A stretch of DNA of 64,000 nucleotides, from assembly GCF_003480915.1 (NCBI RefSeq), contig NZ_QUKD01000001.1, positions 372,001 to 436,000 on the forward strand, given 5' to 3'. Origin of the DNA: Parabacteroides sp. TM07-1AC. GTDB lineage: Bacteria; Bacteroidota; Bacteroidia; Bacteroidales; Tannerellaceae. Position numbers and translations under genes: made by a program. Below the pieces are notes generated by a model that worked only from the letters and a program-made list of their open reading frames with translations, had not been told where the DNA came from and made no database searches. This document shows, piece after piece, positions 1 to 9,131 of the stretch; position 1 is the stretch's first letter; every line of letters starts with the position of its first letter.

Positions 1-30
1 CCGGATGCCTGAATTTGCATATAACTTGTT

Positions 31-38
31 TACCTTTG
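31..38 (+). promoter_or_regulatory. -7 promoter box of serB
   Basis: TACCTTTG matches the Bacteroidota -7 consensus TAnnTTTG and lies 19 bases before the preferred serB ATG at 57. It argues against the upstream in-frame ATG at 15. Confidence 0.6.
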
Positions 39-56
39 CCTTATAAAACAAAAAAC

Positions 57-1283
57 ATGGGACAAAAAGACGAAATTATACTATTAAATATAAATGGAGC
101 CGACCGTCCGGGTGTCACTGCCGCCCTTACAGAGATCTTAGCTAAAAATAATGCAGCTATCCTCGATATCGGTCAAGCCGACATTCACAATAACTTATCA
201 TTGGGTATTCTGTTCCAAAGTTGCGAAGGAAATTCGGGAGATATCCTGAAAGAATTACTTTTCAAAAGCTATGAATTGGATGTAAATGTCCGCTTTAACC
301 CGATCACGGAACAAGATTACAGAAAGTGGGTCGATATGCAGGGTAAGAACCGGTATATCATTACTATTTTGGGACGAAAGCTGACAGCCAGGCAAATTGC
401 AGGAGTAACCCGTATTGTCGCTGACCAGGGAATGAACATCGACGACATCAAGCGTCTGACCGGTCGTATCCCCCTGGATGAAGATGCCCGTACTCCTAAA
501 GCCAGTGTTGAATTCTCCGTCCGTGGCACGCCTTGTGACAAAGAATTGATGAAAGCGGAGTTCATGAAACTTTCAGCCGAACAGGTGATGGATATTTCTT
601 TTCAGGAAGACAGTATGTACCGCCGTATGCGTCGCCTTATTTGTTTCGATATGGACTCGACGCTTATTGAAACAGAGGTAATCGACGAACTGGCAGTACG
701 TGCCGGTGTCGGTGACCAGGTAAAGGCTATCACAGAATCGGCTATGCGCGGAGAGATTGATTTCAGCGAAAGTTTCCGCCAGCGTTGTTCATTGTTGAAA
801 GGACTGGATGTGTCTGTGATGCAGGAGATTGCAGAAAACCTGCCTATAACGGAAGGGGTCGACCGCCTGATGCGCATCCTCAAAAAGGTAGGATTCAAGA
901 TCGCTATTCTTTCCGGTGGGTTCACTTATTTCGGTAACTACCTGAAGCAAAAGTACAATATAGACTATGTATATGCCAACGAGCTTGAAGTCGAGAACGG
1001 TAAGTTGACAGGCCGTTATGTAGGAGATATTGTCGATGGCAAACGAAAAGCCGAATTACTCCGGTTGATCGCCCAGGTTGAAAACGTAGATATCCGCCAG
1101 ACCGTAGCTGTCGGCGATGGTGCGAACGACTTGCCTATGATCAGCATAGCCGGACTGGGCATTGCTTTCCATGCCAAACCGAAAGTAAAAGAAAACGCCA
1201 AACAGTCGATCTCCACGATCGGACTGGATGGTATTTTATATTTCCTGGGATACAAAGATTCCTATTTGGACGAACAAATGTAA
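57..1283 (+). CDS. serB: Phosphoserine phosphatase SerB with N-terminal ACT domains
   Basis: Cytosolic HAD-family phosphatase for the last step of serine synthesis (O-phosphoserine to serine). Residues about 1-180 hold two ACT-like regulatory segments (ADRPGVT near the start; ARQIAGVTRIVADQGMNID near 110). The HAD core follows: motif I FDMDSTLIE near residue 198, motif II ILSGGFTYFG near 290, motif III VGDGANDLPM near 350. At 408 residues it matches the long, ACT-fused SerB form. A start 42 bases further upstream is open, but it lies inside the TACCTTTG promoter box at 31-38, so ATG 57 is preferred. The next gene follows after 15 bases, suggesting cotranscription. Confidence 0.93.
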   Translation: MGQKDEIILLNINGADRPGVTAALTEILAKNNAAILDIGQADIHNNLSLGILFQSCEGNSGDILKELLFKSYELDVNVRFNPITEQDYRKWVDMQGKNRYIITILGRKLTARQIAGVTRIVADQGMNIDDIKRLTGRIPLDEDARTPKASVEFSVRGTPCDKELMKAEFMKLSAEQVMDISFQEDSMYRRMRRLICFDMDSTLIETEVIDELAVRAGVGDQVKAITESAMRGEIDFSESFRQRCSLLKGLDVSVMQEIAENLPITEGVDRLMRILKKVGFKIAILSGGFTYFGNYLKQKYNIDYVYANELEVENGKLTGRYVGDIVDGKRKAELLRLIAQVENVDIRQTVAVGDGANDLPMISIAGLGIAFHAKPKVKENAKQSISTIGLDGILYFLGYKDSYLDEQM

Positions 1284-1298
1284 TTAATTAAAGCGTTT

Positions 1299-1601
1299 AT
1301 GGTAAGACACATTGTAATGTTTAAACTGACGGAGTTTGCATCTCCAGCCGACAAACAGGCAAAAATGCAGGAAATCAAAACGGGACTGGAAGCTTTGATC
1401 GATAAGATCGATGTATTGCGTATGATCCGTGTCGATTTCAATATCAATCCGGAAGAAACATGGGATATTATCCTGACAACAGAACTCGATTCGCTCGAAG
1501 ATGTAAAAACATATGCTAATCATCCTGAACACGTAGCTGTGTCGAAAGGTATTATCGGCCCGGTAAAAGCCGACAGGGCATGTGTTGACTACGAATTCTA
1601 A
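1299..1601 (+). CDS. Dabb (stress-responsive alpha/beta barrel) domain protein
   Basis: A 100-residue cytosolic protein that is essentially one dimeric alpha/beta barrel (Dabb) domain. It shows the typical opening VRHIVMFKLT, a central helix with many charged residues and the C-terminal HPEHVAVSKGI segment containing the conserved HP. Family members occur in stress operons, but most bacterial ones have no known substrate. It sits 15 bases after serB and 17 before the next gene, so these three probably share a transcript. The family call is secure; the biochemical role is unknown. Confidence 0.85.
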   Translation: MVRHIVMFKLTEFASPADKQAKMQEIKTGLEALIDKIDVLRMIRVDFNINPEETWDIILTTELDSLEDVKTYANHPEHVAVSKGIIGPVKADRACVDYEF

Positions 1602-1618
1602 TAATAAATACTTCCTTT

Positions 1619-2092
1619 ATGAAGGAATTTGACATTGAAGAACGTGTAAGACTTGCCGTTCAGAATTTTGAATCGGGGTATAACTGTGCACAGTCTGTAT
1701 TCCTGGCTTATTCAGATGTATTCGAACTGAATCTGGATATGGCAAAGAAAATGTCCGTATCGTTCGGTGGCGGTGTAGGCCGGATGCGGGAAGTGTGCGG
1801 AACCGTCAGTGCTATGGCTATGCTCGCAGGATTCAAATATCCGGTACTGGATCAGAGTGACCAGGAAGCCCGGACAAAGAATTATGGAATGGTGCAGAAA
1901 ATGTCTGAATTGTTTAAGGCAGAGCATGAAACAATCATCTGTCGTAGTCTTTTGCCTGCTGCGGAAGCCAGCCAGACCACTCCTGCCCCTTCTGCAAGAA
2001 CAGCCGAATATTATGCCAAGCGTCCTTGCAGTAAATATGTGGAAACGGCTGCTCGTATAGCTGGCCGGATGCTGAAAAACGAATTGGATTGA
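1619..2092 (+). CDS. C_GCAxxG_C_C family redox-type protein
   Basis: A 157-residue soluble protein of the C_GCAxxG_C_C family (putative redox-active, widespread in anaerobes). Visible marks are the N-terminal GYNCAQSVFLAY, the glycine-rich FGGGVGRMREVCGTVSAMAML, and late cysteines in CRSLL and RPCSKYV. The name motif is slightly altered. Cysteine spacing fits metal or disulfide chemistry, but no reaction is established for the family. It is the last gene of the serB group and converges on mgtC with only 4 bases between stop codons. Confidence 0.8.
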   Translation: MKEFDIEERVRLAVQNFESGYNCAQSVFLAYSDVFELNLDMAKKMSVSFGGGVGRMREVCGTVSAMAMLAGFKYPVLDQSDQEARTKNYGMVQKMSELFKAEHETIICRSLLPAAEASQTTPAPSARTAEYYAKRPCSKYVETAARIAGRMLKNELD

Positions 2093-2096
2093 TGGC

Positions 2097-2801
2097 TTAG
2101 GCCATCAATCTTATTTGAGAAACATACCCTAATGTCCTTATTTCGCTGAATAAATTCATGTAAGAGGACTGAGCCTTGACATTCACTTTATAGGTGATAA
2201 TCGCTTTATTCTGCTCAAAAATCGATTCGAATGAAACACTGACAATATAAATATTCTTTGACTCCAATATCTTGCGGACAGCTTTCAAATCAGGGGTTGC
2301 TGTCGTACAGATAATGGTCAGGATCTTATTCACTCCGTTCAGGAACATTCTTTTTTCAAGCTTTTCAAGACTGATCAGGATAACCAGGGTAAGCCCTGTT
2401 CCTATCAATGCAGGTATGTACATCCCCGCTCCCACAGCCAGGCCGATCACGGCTACCACCCAGATACAGGCGGCGGTTGTCAATCCGTGAATACTTCCGT
2501 GACTTTGCATGATCGCTCCCGCACCAAGGAAACCGATACCGGTAAGTACCTGTGCCGCAATACGTCCAGGGTCTCCATTCAGAAAGTTCGGATAACATTG
2601 CGGTATCCAAATAGAAATAAGCATGGCTGCAGCCGATCCCATGCAGATCAGTGTAAATGTGCGCATTCCGGCTTCACGACGGCGGAATTGGCGTTCTATA
2701 CCGATAATAGCACCCAAAAAGAAACTGACAAGCAGTTTGACTGCTGCCGTAGAGGGTGTTATAGTTGTATTTTCCAATATTTCATTGAGGTGTTCAAGCA
2801 T
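2097..2801 (-). CDS. MgtC/SapB family membrane protein
   Basis: Inner-membrane protein of about 234 residues. The N-terminal two thirds contain several hydrophobic helices with the MgtC core (SFFLGAIIGIERQFRRREAGMRTFTL; TGIGFLGAGAIMQ), and the C-terminal third is a soluble ACT-like tail with alternating strands. MgtC proteins are linked to growth in low magnesium and to control of ATP synthase in some pathogens; the role in commensals is unclear. An in-frame ATG at 2828 overlaps the TATATTTG promoter box at 2826-2833, so the start at 2801 (MLEHLNEILE) is chosen. Confidence 0.87.
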   Translation of the reverse strand: MLEHLNEILENTTITPSTAAVKLLVSFFLGAIIGIERQFRRREAGMRTFTLICMGSAAAMLISIWIPQCYPNFLNGDPGRIAAQVLTGIGFLGAGAIMQSHGSIHGLTTAACIWVVAVIGLAVGAGMYIPALIGTGLTLVILISLEKLEKRMFLNGVNKILTIICTTATPDLKAVRKILESKNIYIVSVSFESIFEQNKAIITYKVNVKAQSSYMNLFSEIRTLGYVSQIRLMA

Positions 2802-2825
2802 ATATTTTCTTGTTTTAGTTATTGG

Positions 2826-2833
2826 CAAATATA
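2826..2833 (-). promoter_or_regulatory. -7 promoter box of the mgtC-like gene
   Basis: On the minus strand this reads TATATTTG, the Bacteroidota -7 consensus, 25 bases upstream of the preferred ATG at 2801. Confidence 0.55.
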
Positions 2834-2914
2834 ACCAATTATTTGAATATCTCTATATATTGCAGATAGCTTCCATGCAAAGAAAAAAAGGTTCTATATC
2901 TCAATTTTTTAAGG

Positions 2915-2922
2915 TAAATTTG
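2915..2922 (+). promoter_or_regulatory. -7 promoter box of the MFS gene
   Basis: TAAATTTG fits the TAnnTTTG consensus, 18 bases before the MFS start at 2941. Confidence 0.5.
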
Positions 2923-2940
2923 CCGTCTCAAATGTAAAGT

Positions 2941-4122
2941 ATGAAACAGACATTGAAAGAAAACGGAGGTCTGCCTGCTTCGATCCTCTGGACATTATCT
3001 ATCGTGGCCGGCATATCGGTAGCCAATCTTTATTATAATCAACCGCTCTTAAATATGATACGGCGTGATCTCGACGTTTCCGAATTTACAACCAATCTGA
3101 TCGCGATGGTTACCCAGATCGGTTATGCGCTGGGATTGTTGTTTGTCGTACCGCTGGGAGATATGTACAAACGTAAAAAGATCATTATTACCAATTTTTC
3201 TCTTTTGGTACTCTCCCTGTTAAGCATCGCCGTCGCTCCCAATATTCATATAATTTTGGTCGCTTCACTGGTCACGGGTGTTTGTTCCGTCATACCGCAA
3301 ATATTCATTCCTATCGCCGCTCTCTATTCCAAACCGGAAAATAAAGGGCGCAATGTCGGGCTGGTCGTTTCGGGTTTGTTATCCGGAATACTGGTATCAC
3401 GGGTGATCAGCGGACTGGTTGGAGAACTGTTCGGCTGGCGTGAAATGTACTATATTGCAGCCGGACTGATGGTCGTTTGCGGTATTGTCGTGATCACCGT
3501 ATTGCCGGATATACGTCCTACATTCAAAGGAAAATATGTCGGACTGATGAAATCGCTGCTTTCTCTTGTGAAAGAGTTTCCGGCATTACGCATTTACGCG
3601 ATTCGGTCAGGGCTGGCTTTCGGTTCTTTCCTCGCTATGTGGTCATGTCTGGCATTCAAGATGGGGCAAGCGCCTTTCTTTGCCAATAGCGATGTGGTTG
3701 GTATGCTGGGACTTTGCGGAGTTGCAGGGGCCATGTCGGCATCACTTGTCGGGAAGTATGTCAAAAAAGTAGGTGTCAGATGCTTTAACTTTTGGGGATG
3801 TGGACTTATTTTGTTTGCCTGGTTGTTACTCTATTACGGAGGGAGTTTTTATATTTCCATCATAGCAGGTATAATTATTATCGATATTGGCATGCAATGC
3901 ATCCAGCTCAGCAACCAATCGAGTATTTTCGAATTATGTCCGGCAGCTTCGAATCGGGTAAATACCATATTCATGACCACTTATTTCGTAGGCGGATCAC
4001 TGGGAACCTTTCTTTCCGGAACTGCCTGGCAATTGTTTGGCTGGGCTGGTACAGCCTGTGTGGGTATCTTGCTCTGCTGTGCTTCCCTGTCTGTTACTCT
4101 GCTGTCAAAAAGGAAAATATAA
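2941..4122 (+). CDS. Major facilitator superfamily transporter
   Basis: A 393-residue inner-membrane transporter with about twelve hydrophobic segments. The loop between helices 2 and 3 carries the MFS signature remnant PLGDMYKRKKII. The opening SIVAGISVANLYYNQPLLNMI is typical of a DHA1-like group annotated as drug or small-molecule exporters. The substrate cannot be read from the sequence. It has its own -7 box upstream and a strong hairpin downstream, so it is probably monocistronic. It converges on the alpha-galactosidase gene. Confidence 0.87.
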   Translation: MKQTLKENGGLPASILWTLSIVAGISVANLYYNQPLLNMIRRDLDVSEFTTNLIAMVTQIGYALGLLFVVPLGDMYKRKKIIITNFSLLVLSLLSIAVAPNIHIILVASLVTGVCSVIPQIFIPIAALYSKPENKGRNVGLVVSGLLSGILVSRVISGLVGELFGWREMYYIAAGLMVVCGIVVITVLPDIRPTFKGKYVGLMKSLLSLVKEFPALRIYAIRSGLAFGSFLAMWSCLAFKMGQAPFFANSDVVGMLGLCGVAGAMSASLVGKYVKKVGVRCFNFWGCGLILFAWLLLYYGGSFYISIIAGIIIIDIGMQCIQLSNQSSIFELCPAASNRVNTIFMTTYFVGGSLGTFLSGTAWQLFGWAGTACVGILLCCASLSVTLLSKRKI

Positions 4123-4146
4123 AGTATCCGGTCCATATTTAGAATA

Positions 4147-4205
4147 AAAAAGGGAGAAGCTAATGTTAAGCCTCTCCCTTTTTGCCAAAGAACGGATCCG
4201 TTCTT
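4147..4205. terminator. Bidirectional terminator between MFS and alpha-galactosidase genes
   Basis: AAAAAGGGAGAAGC pairs with GCCTCTCCCTTTTT (4147-4183), with an A-run before and a T-run after, so it can work on both strands. Directly after it is a perfect 18-bp palindrome, AAGAACGGATCCGTTCTT (4188-4205), followed by a T-rich stretch. Confidence 0.75.
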
Positions 4206-4206
4206 G

Positions 4207-6363
4207 TTATTTTTTAGATATCTCAATAACCCGGCTGGCAAGTTGTCTGCCCGAAAATACCGGGATTCCGACTTTCATCAGATATTCACCGGAGTATGTC
4301 TTTCCATTGCATTTCAATATCGATTTGGTACCCGGTAGTAAATTGATTTCCTTTATCTCGTACTGAGCATCCGGATTCAACCCTCGCAAACGTACCGGCT
4401 GCAGGTTTTCCGCATATCGGGGATGGATATCGAAAGCAAAAAGAACCGCTTTGTCTACCGCCTCATTTACATACATTACGGCTGAATGATTTCCCTCATA
4501 AGGAGACACCAGACGGTACAGATCTCCTTCTAAGATCTCTTTATTCAATCGGTTGAAGTTCTTCACTGCCCCCTTGCAATATTCCTGCTCTGCCGGAGTC
4601 ATATCATGGATACGGATGTCAAAGCCCAACTTACCCATCATGGCTACATCTGTACGGAATTTCACACTGGCGCCTTTGTTCCAGCTTGTTACATGTGCCG
4701 CCATTGTCTTTGATGGGAAGAAATGGGAATATCCCCACTGGATGAAAATACGTTCGATAGGATCCGTGTTGTCACTCGGCCAAAACTCGGTGAAGTATTT
4801 CAATCCTTCGTAATCCGTACGTCCGCCGCCACCCGAACAAAGCATCATCGGAAGCTTCGGATATTTCGCCTTTACCCGTTCCAATACATTATACAATCCT
4901 CTCACATGTTCGATATACAAGTGGGATTGCTGGTCCTTCAAATAAGGTGAATAAATGTTGGTAATCGGACTGTTGCAATCCCATTTAAAATAAGCGATAC
5001 CCGGATACTTCGTCATCAGGTTATCCACGATTCCGAATACATAATCCTGAACTTTCGGATTGCTGAGATCCAATACCAATTGATTTCTGAAATAATATTC
5101 CTCCCTGTTCGGTAGATGGATTACCCAGTCTTTATGTTTTTCATACAGTTCGCTCTTCGGATTCACCATTTCCGGTTCGATCCACAGGCCGAATTTTATA
5201 CCTTTGTCAGTAGCTTCTTTCACCAGTTTGCCAATGCCGTTGGGCAGCTTGTCTGCTGTTTCATCCCAGTCTCCCAGACCCTGGCGATCACTGCTACGCG
5301 GATATTTATTGGCAAACCATCCGTCATCCAGCAGGAACATATCGACTCCGAGTGATTTCGCTTCGTCCATAATATCGACCAGTTTGTCTTCATTGAAGTC
5401 GAAATAAGTAGCTTCCCAGTTATTCAACAAGGTCAGACGCGGCTTATCACCGTCTTTTACCTGGTATTTACGAGCCCATTTATGAAAATCGCGACTGGCT
5501 TTCCCTTTTCCTTCCGCACTGAAAGTAAAGATGAATTCAGGAGTCCGGAACACCTCTTTAGGCTTTAGGGAATATTCTGATGCATAGTTATTTATGCCTG
5601 AAAGGATACGCAGATTATTCAGGTTGTCGACTTCGAAGGTAAACCGGAAGTTTCCTGTCCAGCCGATTGTTCCAAAAAGGACTTCACCTTCATTCTCTTC
5701 TGCTTTCTCGTCCAATGCCAGCAAAAAGAAAGGGGAATTGAACATGTTTGCACGGCTTCCCAACTTTGTATCCAGTACCTTCTTGCCGAATGAAAGCTGC
5801 TGCTCGGTCATATTGACTTCGTGTGCCCAGTCACCTGCAAATTCTGTCAGAAAATACTTGTCACCGTTCAGATGCAGCATGGAAGAAGCATAATTATAGA
5901 GTGTAACCGGCTTTTTCTCCTGATGGGATATTTCGGTATAGGTCTTGATTATGTTCTCTTTGGCATACGCTATAAAATAAAGGTCTACTATGACGGGATA
6001 CACATCATCTTTCAGCTTGATGACAGTTTCTGTAACTCCCGGTTGCAGCTCCCTGCTGTCGGAAGAAACATACTTCAGAAGCAGCGAAGGATTACCGTCA
6101 TTATGCAAAACACGGATAGCCGGTTCGAAATAATCTTCCATTCCATGCGTAATATAGGTTTCCTTACCCATCGGTAACTGATCGATATCGCTGTCGAAAC
6201 GAAGCTTTTGCCCCAGATACGACTGGTATAAACGACCGTTATCACCGACCTTAAAAATCAGGCTGGTATTTTCCGTTGTTATAGGGATAACGTTTTCATC
6301 ACTGGCTCTCAGCGATATAGACAGAATCACCAAACAGATTAAAAGAAATAATTTGTTTCTCAT
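4207..6363 (-). CDS. Secreted alpha-galactosidase, GH36 family
   Basis: Exported glycoside hydrolase of 718 residues. The start MRNKLFLLICLVILSI is a signal peptide; an in-frame ATG 60 bases upstream would put charged residues before it, so 6363 is chosen. The GH36 core is clear: LLDDGWFANKYPRSSD near 350, KWDC with the nucleophile Asp near 462, LCSGGGGRTDYEG near 505 and FWPSDNTDPIERI near 530 with the likely acid/base Asp. The family removes alpha-galactose from oligosaccharides such as raffinose. No susCD pair or linked sugar genes lie beside it. The upstream region has a cluster of ACTATCA repeats that may be its operator. Confidence 0.92.
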   Translation of the reverse strand: MRNKLFLLICLVILSISLRASDENVIPITTENTSLIFKVGDNGRLYQSYLGQKLRFDSDIDQLPMGKETYITHGMEDYFEPAIRVLHNDGNPSLLLKYVSSDSRELQPGVTETVIKLKDDVYPVIVDLYFIAYAKENIIKTYTEISHQEKKPVTLYNYASSMLHLNGDKYFLTEFAGDWAHEVNMTEQQLSFGKKVLDTKLGSRANMFNSPFFLLALDEKAEENEGEVLFGTIGWTGNFRFTFEVDNLNNLRILSGINNYASEYSLKPKEVFRTPEFIFTFSAEGKGKASRDFHKWARKYQVKDGDKPRLTLLNNWEATYFDFNEDKLVDIMDEAKSLGVDMFLLDDGWFANKYPRSSDRQGLGDWDETADKLPNGIGKLVKEATDKGIKFGLWIEPEMVNPKSELYEKHKDWVIHLPNREEYYFRNQLVLDLSNPKVQDYVFGIVDNLMTKYPGIAYFKWDCNSPITNIYSPYLKDQQSHLYIEHVRGLYNVLERVKAKYPKLPMMLCSGGGGRTDYEGLKYFTEFWPSDNTDPIERIFIQWGYSHFFPSKTMAAHVTSWNKGASVKFRTDVAMMGKLGFDIRIHDMTPAEQEYCKGAVKNFNRLNKEILEGDLYRLVSPYEGNHSAVMYVNEAVDKAVLFAFDIHPRYAENLQPVRLRGLNPDAQYEIKEINLLPGTKSILKCNGKTYSGEYLMKVGIPVFSGRQLASRVIEISKK

Positions 6364-6422
6364 TTTATTATTTTTACTTGGTTCAAAATATATAACTCTT
6401 ACATACTCAAAAATTGAAAACA

Positions 6423-6566
6423 ACTATCATACTATCATTTTTACGCATAAACATCTATAAATATGGTCTTTACAGTATGATAGTTGTCCTTTTCAACTAT
6501 CATTTTACTATCACTGAACTATCACTGTCTATCTTGAAACAGGTTGCCGACAAATACAACTATCAT
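6423..6566. repeat. ACTATCA repeat cluster upstream of the alpha-galactosidase gene
   Basis: ACTATCAT/C occurs at 6423, 6431, 6496, 6507, 6518 and 6559, and inverted at 6477-6484. The copies at 6496, 6507 and 6518 are exactly 11 bp apart, one helical turn. The pair at 6423-6438 lies just upstream of a weak promoter for the alpha-galactosidase gene. This is consistent with an operator; no regulator is identified. Confidence 0.6.
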
Positions 6567-6614
6567 GGTCTTCCGAATCTAATCAACGAAATCATATGGC
6601 TAATCTTCCGCTGA

Positions 6615-6822
6615 TGCTTGTGCTTTCCATAAAACCCTACTATATCTTTTGACAAAGGTCAGTAGTAAAACTGATCGACACCCGGATCTCAAAAGCTTGA
6701 CACCCGGGTGTTGACCTTAGTGACATCCGGATCTATCTATCGATGACATCCGGGTGTTACAAATAATAAGTAACTTCCTGTCGCAAAAAAGGTAAGGAGG
6801 TTCTTCTGTTTATATAGTAACC
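6615..6822. repeat. Four-copy 22-23 bp phased repeat array (GACAyCCGG)
   Basis: Within this gene-free stretch, four copies of GACA(C/T)CCGG(A/G)T start at 6677, 6699, 6722 and 6745, that is 22, 23 and 23 bp apart. Endings alternate ATCT, GTGT, ATCT, GTGT, giving a 45-46 bp double unit. The cores ACACCCGGGTGT and ATCCGGAT are palindromes. No gene is seen between 6364 and 6822. Confidence 0.75.
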
Positions 6823-7734
6823 TTATACTTCCAAAGCTCCGATAAGCTCTTTCGCAGACTTAAATCCATGTCTGTCCAAATACTCATTCATGCCGTCGAT
6901 CACTTTCACCGATACGGTCGGATCAATAAAATTATAAGTTCCGATCTGTATGGCAGTAGCTCCCGCCAGCATGAATTCGACGGCATCTTTCCAATTGGAA
7001 ATGCCGCCCAAACCGATGATAGGAATCTTGACAGCCTTATAAGTTTGCCATACCATACGGAGAGCAACCGGCTTTACACAAGGACCGGAAAGGCCACCTG
7101 TTATTGTAGATAATATAGGTTTGCGCTTCTCTGCATCGATAGCCATTCCGAGCATGGTATTGATCAGCGAAACAGAGTCGGCTCCTTCGGCTTCGACAGC
7201 TTTTGCAATCTCTGTAATGTCGGTTACATTAGGAGAAAGTTTTACAATAAGGGTCTTCGGATAAACTTTACGGACAGCCTTCACAACTTCAGCCGCACCA
7301 CAGGTTGTCACCCCAAAAGCCATACCGCCTTGCTTCACATTCGGACAGGAAATATTCAGTTCGATGGCCGGAATTTTATCCAGCTCTGCGATTTTTTCTG
7401 CACATTCCACGTATGTTTCGACAGACGATCCGCTCACATTTACAATCATATTGGTATCGATATCCTTAATGGCAGGATAGATATTATCGACGAAATATTG
7501 GGCACCTTTGTTTTGCAGACCTACGGCATTCAGCATTCCGGAAGGAGTTTCCGCCATGCGGGGATACAGGTTACCTTCGCGTGGCTGGATAGTTGTTCCT
7601 TTCACAAAAATACCGCCCAGTCTTGAAATATCCATAAAGTCTGAATATTCCACTCCGTATCCAAATGTACCCGAAGCAGTCATTACCGGGTTCTTCAACT
7701 GCAAATTACCTATGTTTACATTTAACTCAGCCAT
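6823..7734 (-). CDS. pyrD: Dihydroorotate dehydrogenase, class 1B catalytic subunit
   Basis: Oxidises dihydroorotate to orotate in pyrimidine synthesis, using FMN. The 303-residue TIM barrel shows ASGTFGYG near 22, [11 protein letters not shown] near 45, the [11 protein letters not shown] loop near 130 with the likely catalytic Cys, and late FMN-phosphate loops GLGGISNW and GATAIQIGT. The class 1B assignment is confirmed by the electron-transfer partner pyrK directly upstream, overlapping by 13 bases. The two subunits form the NAD-linked heterotetramer. Confidence 0.94.
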   Translation of the reverse strand: MAELNVNIGNLQLKNPVMTASGTFGYGVEYSDFMDISRLGGIFVKGTTIQPREGNLYPRMAETPSGMLNAVGLQNKGAQYFVDNIYPAIKDIDTNMIVNVSGSSVETYVECAEKIAELDKIPAIELNISCPNVKQGGMAFGVTTCGAAEVVKAVRKVYPKTLIVKLSPNVTDITEIAKAVEAEGADSVSLINTMLGMAIDAEKRKPILSTITGGLSGPCVKPVALRMVWQTYKAVKIPIIGLGGISNWKDAVEFMLAGATAIQIGTYNFIDPTVSVKVIDGMNEYLDRHGFKSAKELIGALEV

Positions 7735-8504
7735 GTCAATTTCTCTATATTAAATACGGGACCTTCAGTACAAACACATACATGACCTTCTTTCGTATTC
7801 TCTACACAGCACAGGCAAGCACCTATACCACAGGCCATTGTATTTTCAAGTGAGACTTCACATGTGATCGATTCAGCAGCTGCATATCTGGCTACCGCCA
7901 TCATCATCGGCTTCGGTCCACATGTGTAAATCCGGTCAAAATGAACGTTTTTCAATACGGAATGGTTGGTTACATAACCTTTTTCCCCGAGAGAACCATC
8001 TTCGGTAGTTATGTGAACAGTTCCGATCTTTGTAAACTCATCCAACTGTAGTACATCATCCTTTGAACGTGCTCCTAACAGAAAGACAGGTTCAAAACCG
8101 GCGTTCTTCAGGACAGAACCCAGACACAACATCGGGGCTGTACCGACACCACCACCGATAAGCAGCAATTTCTGATTTTTATCTTCATCGGCAGGAATTG
8201 TAAAACTGTTACCCAGTGGCAACATGATATTTACAATATCTCCGGGGCGATATTCTCCCATACGGCGTGTTCCATCGCCAATCAACTGGATAAGCAACCA
8301 TAATTCATTGGTTGTCCGATCTACAAAATTGATTGAAATGGGCCGACGAAGAAATGTTGTAGGAGAGTTATCCACCAGTACCTGAACGAACTGGCCGGGA
8401 AGCATTTCCGGCAAAGTATCGTCGCTGGTTAATTTTAGCAGGCAATAATTTTTATGAAGGCGGTTGTTTTCAGTAACCTTCATATCTAACATGTACTTCT
8501 TCAT
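7722..8504 (-). CDS. pyrK: Dihydroorotate dehydrogenase electron-transfer subunit
   Basis: Passes electrons from the PyrD FMN to NAD+ through FAD and a [2Fe-2S] cluster. In order: an FAD-binding barrel with [10 protein letters not shown] near residue 53, an NAD-binding part with [13 protein letters not shown] near 113 and YTCGPKPMM near 195, and a C-terminal cluster motif [14 protein letters not shown] followed by further cysteines in HVCVCTEGP. Length 260 is normal. The stop overlaps the pyrD start by 13 bases, indicating translational coupling. Confidence 0.94.
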   Translation of the reverse strand: MKKYMLDMKVTENNRLHKNYCLLKLTSDDTLPEMLPGQFVQVLVDNSPTTFLRRPISINFVDRTTNELWLLIQLIGDGTRRMGEYRPGDIVNIMLPLGNSFTIPADEDKNQKLLLIGGGVGTAPMLCLGSVLKNAGFEPVFLLGARSKDDVLQLDEFTKIGTVHITTEDGSLGEKGYVTNHSVLKNVHFDRIYTCGPKPMMMAVARYAAAESITCEVSLENTMACGIGACLCCVENTKEGHVCVCTEGPVFNIEKLTWLS

Positions 8505-8567
8505 ATAATATGATTACTCAATTTCTATACAAAGATACATGAATAAGATGTATATAGCAATGCTGGC

Positions 8568-9017
8568 TTAGTCTTTCTTGTTTTTTTCAGGAGTAAAAGT
8601 CTCAAATGTATTATCTGAATAGAATATCATTATTTTGCTCACATTTCTGGAAGGTTGTTCAGGAAGCACAATTTGTTCTATTACAGGTTGTTTAGGTGTG
8701 TTTACAGGTGTCTCAACCCTAATTTCCTTGCGATATTCGGGAGAATCCGGCTGGTTGGACGGATTTATCGTCGTATTTGTAAACAAATCGGGCTCAGTTA
8801 ACACATGTTCGCGCATCATATTGCCTTTACCGAATAAAAGCCAGTCAGAATCTACATACGTAAACCGTTCCAGAATTTTTACCAGTACATCCAGGCTGGG
8901 ATTATTTCTGCCGGATATAATATGTGACATAGCTGATCGCTGGATGCCGATTGCCTCGGCAAATTTGGAAGGAGTTAGTCCTTCATGTTCCATTACTGCT
9001 AAAATACGATCTTTCAT
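8568..9017 (-). CDS. XRE-family helix-turn-helix regulator
   Basis: A 149-residue DNA-binding protein. The N-terminal 65 residues are a Cro/CI-type HTH (LTPSKFAEAIGIQRSAMSHIISGRNNPSLDVLVKIL). The rest is a proline-rich, probably flexible linker and a short C-terminal segment IVLPEQPSRNVSKIMIFYSDNTFETFTP. Its target is unknown. The gene lies 63 bases upstream of pyrK on the same strand. Its own promoter holds the palindrome AATTGTACAATT, suggesting autoregulation. An ATG two codons upstream (9023) is also possible. Confidence 0.85.
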   Translation of the reverse strand: MKDRILAVMEHEGLTPSKFAEAIGIQRSAMSHIISGRNNPSLDVLVKILERFTYVDSDWLLFGKGNMMREHVLTEPDLFTNTTINPSNQPDSPEYRKEIRVETPVNTPKQPVIEQIVLPEQPSRNVSKIMIFYSDNTFETFTPEKNKKD

Positions 9018-9098
9018 AACCAAAATGCGGATTATATATCAAAAATAGCTGCCAATATGACTGTTTACAAGAATTTAATACAGAATTAAATCATGACA

Positions 9099-9131
9099 CA
9101 AATATAACACATTATTTCCAATTGTACAATT
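9099..9131 (-). promoter_or_regulatory. Promoter and candidate operator of the XRE gene
   Basis: The minus strand reads TATATTTG at 9106-9099 as a -7 box. The 12-bp palindrome AATTGTACAATT at 9120-9131 covers the -33 position, where a repressor would block RNA polymerase. Confidence 0.5.

Noticed and set aside
6414..6614. Open frame of 66 codons opposite the alpha-galactosidase promoter
   Set aside because: It consists largely of the ACTATCA repeats and has no recognisable domain; more likely regulatory DNA.
6677..6757. Possible CRISPR array
   Set aside because: Only four short imperfect repeats with 9-11 bp spacers, no cas genes and helical phasing; an operator or REP-like element fits better.
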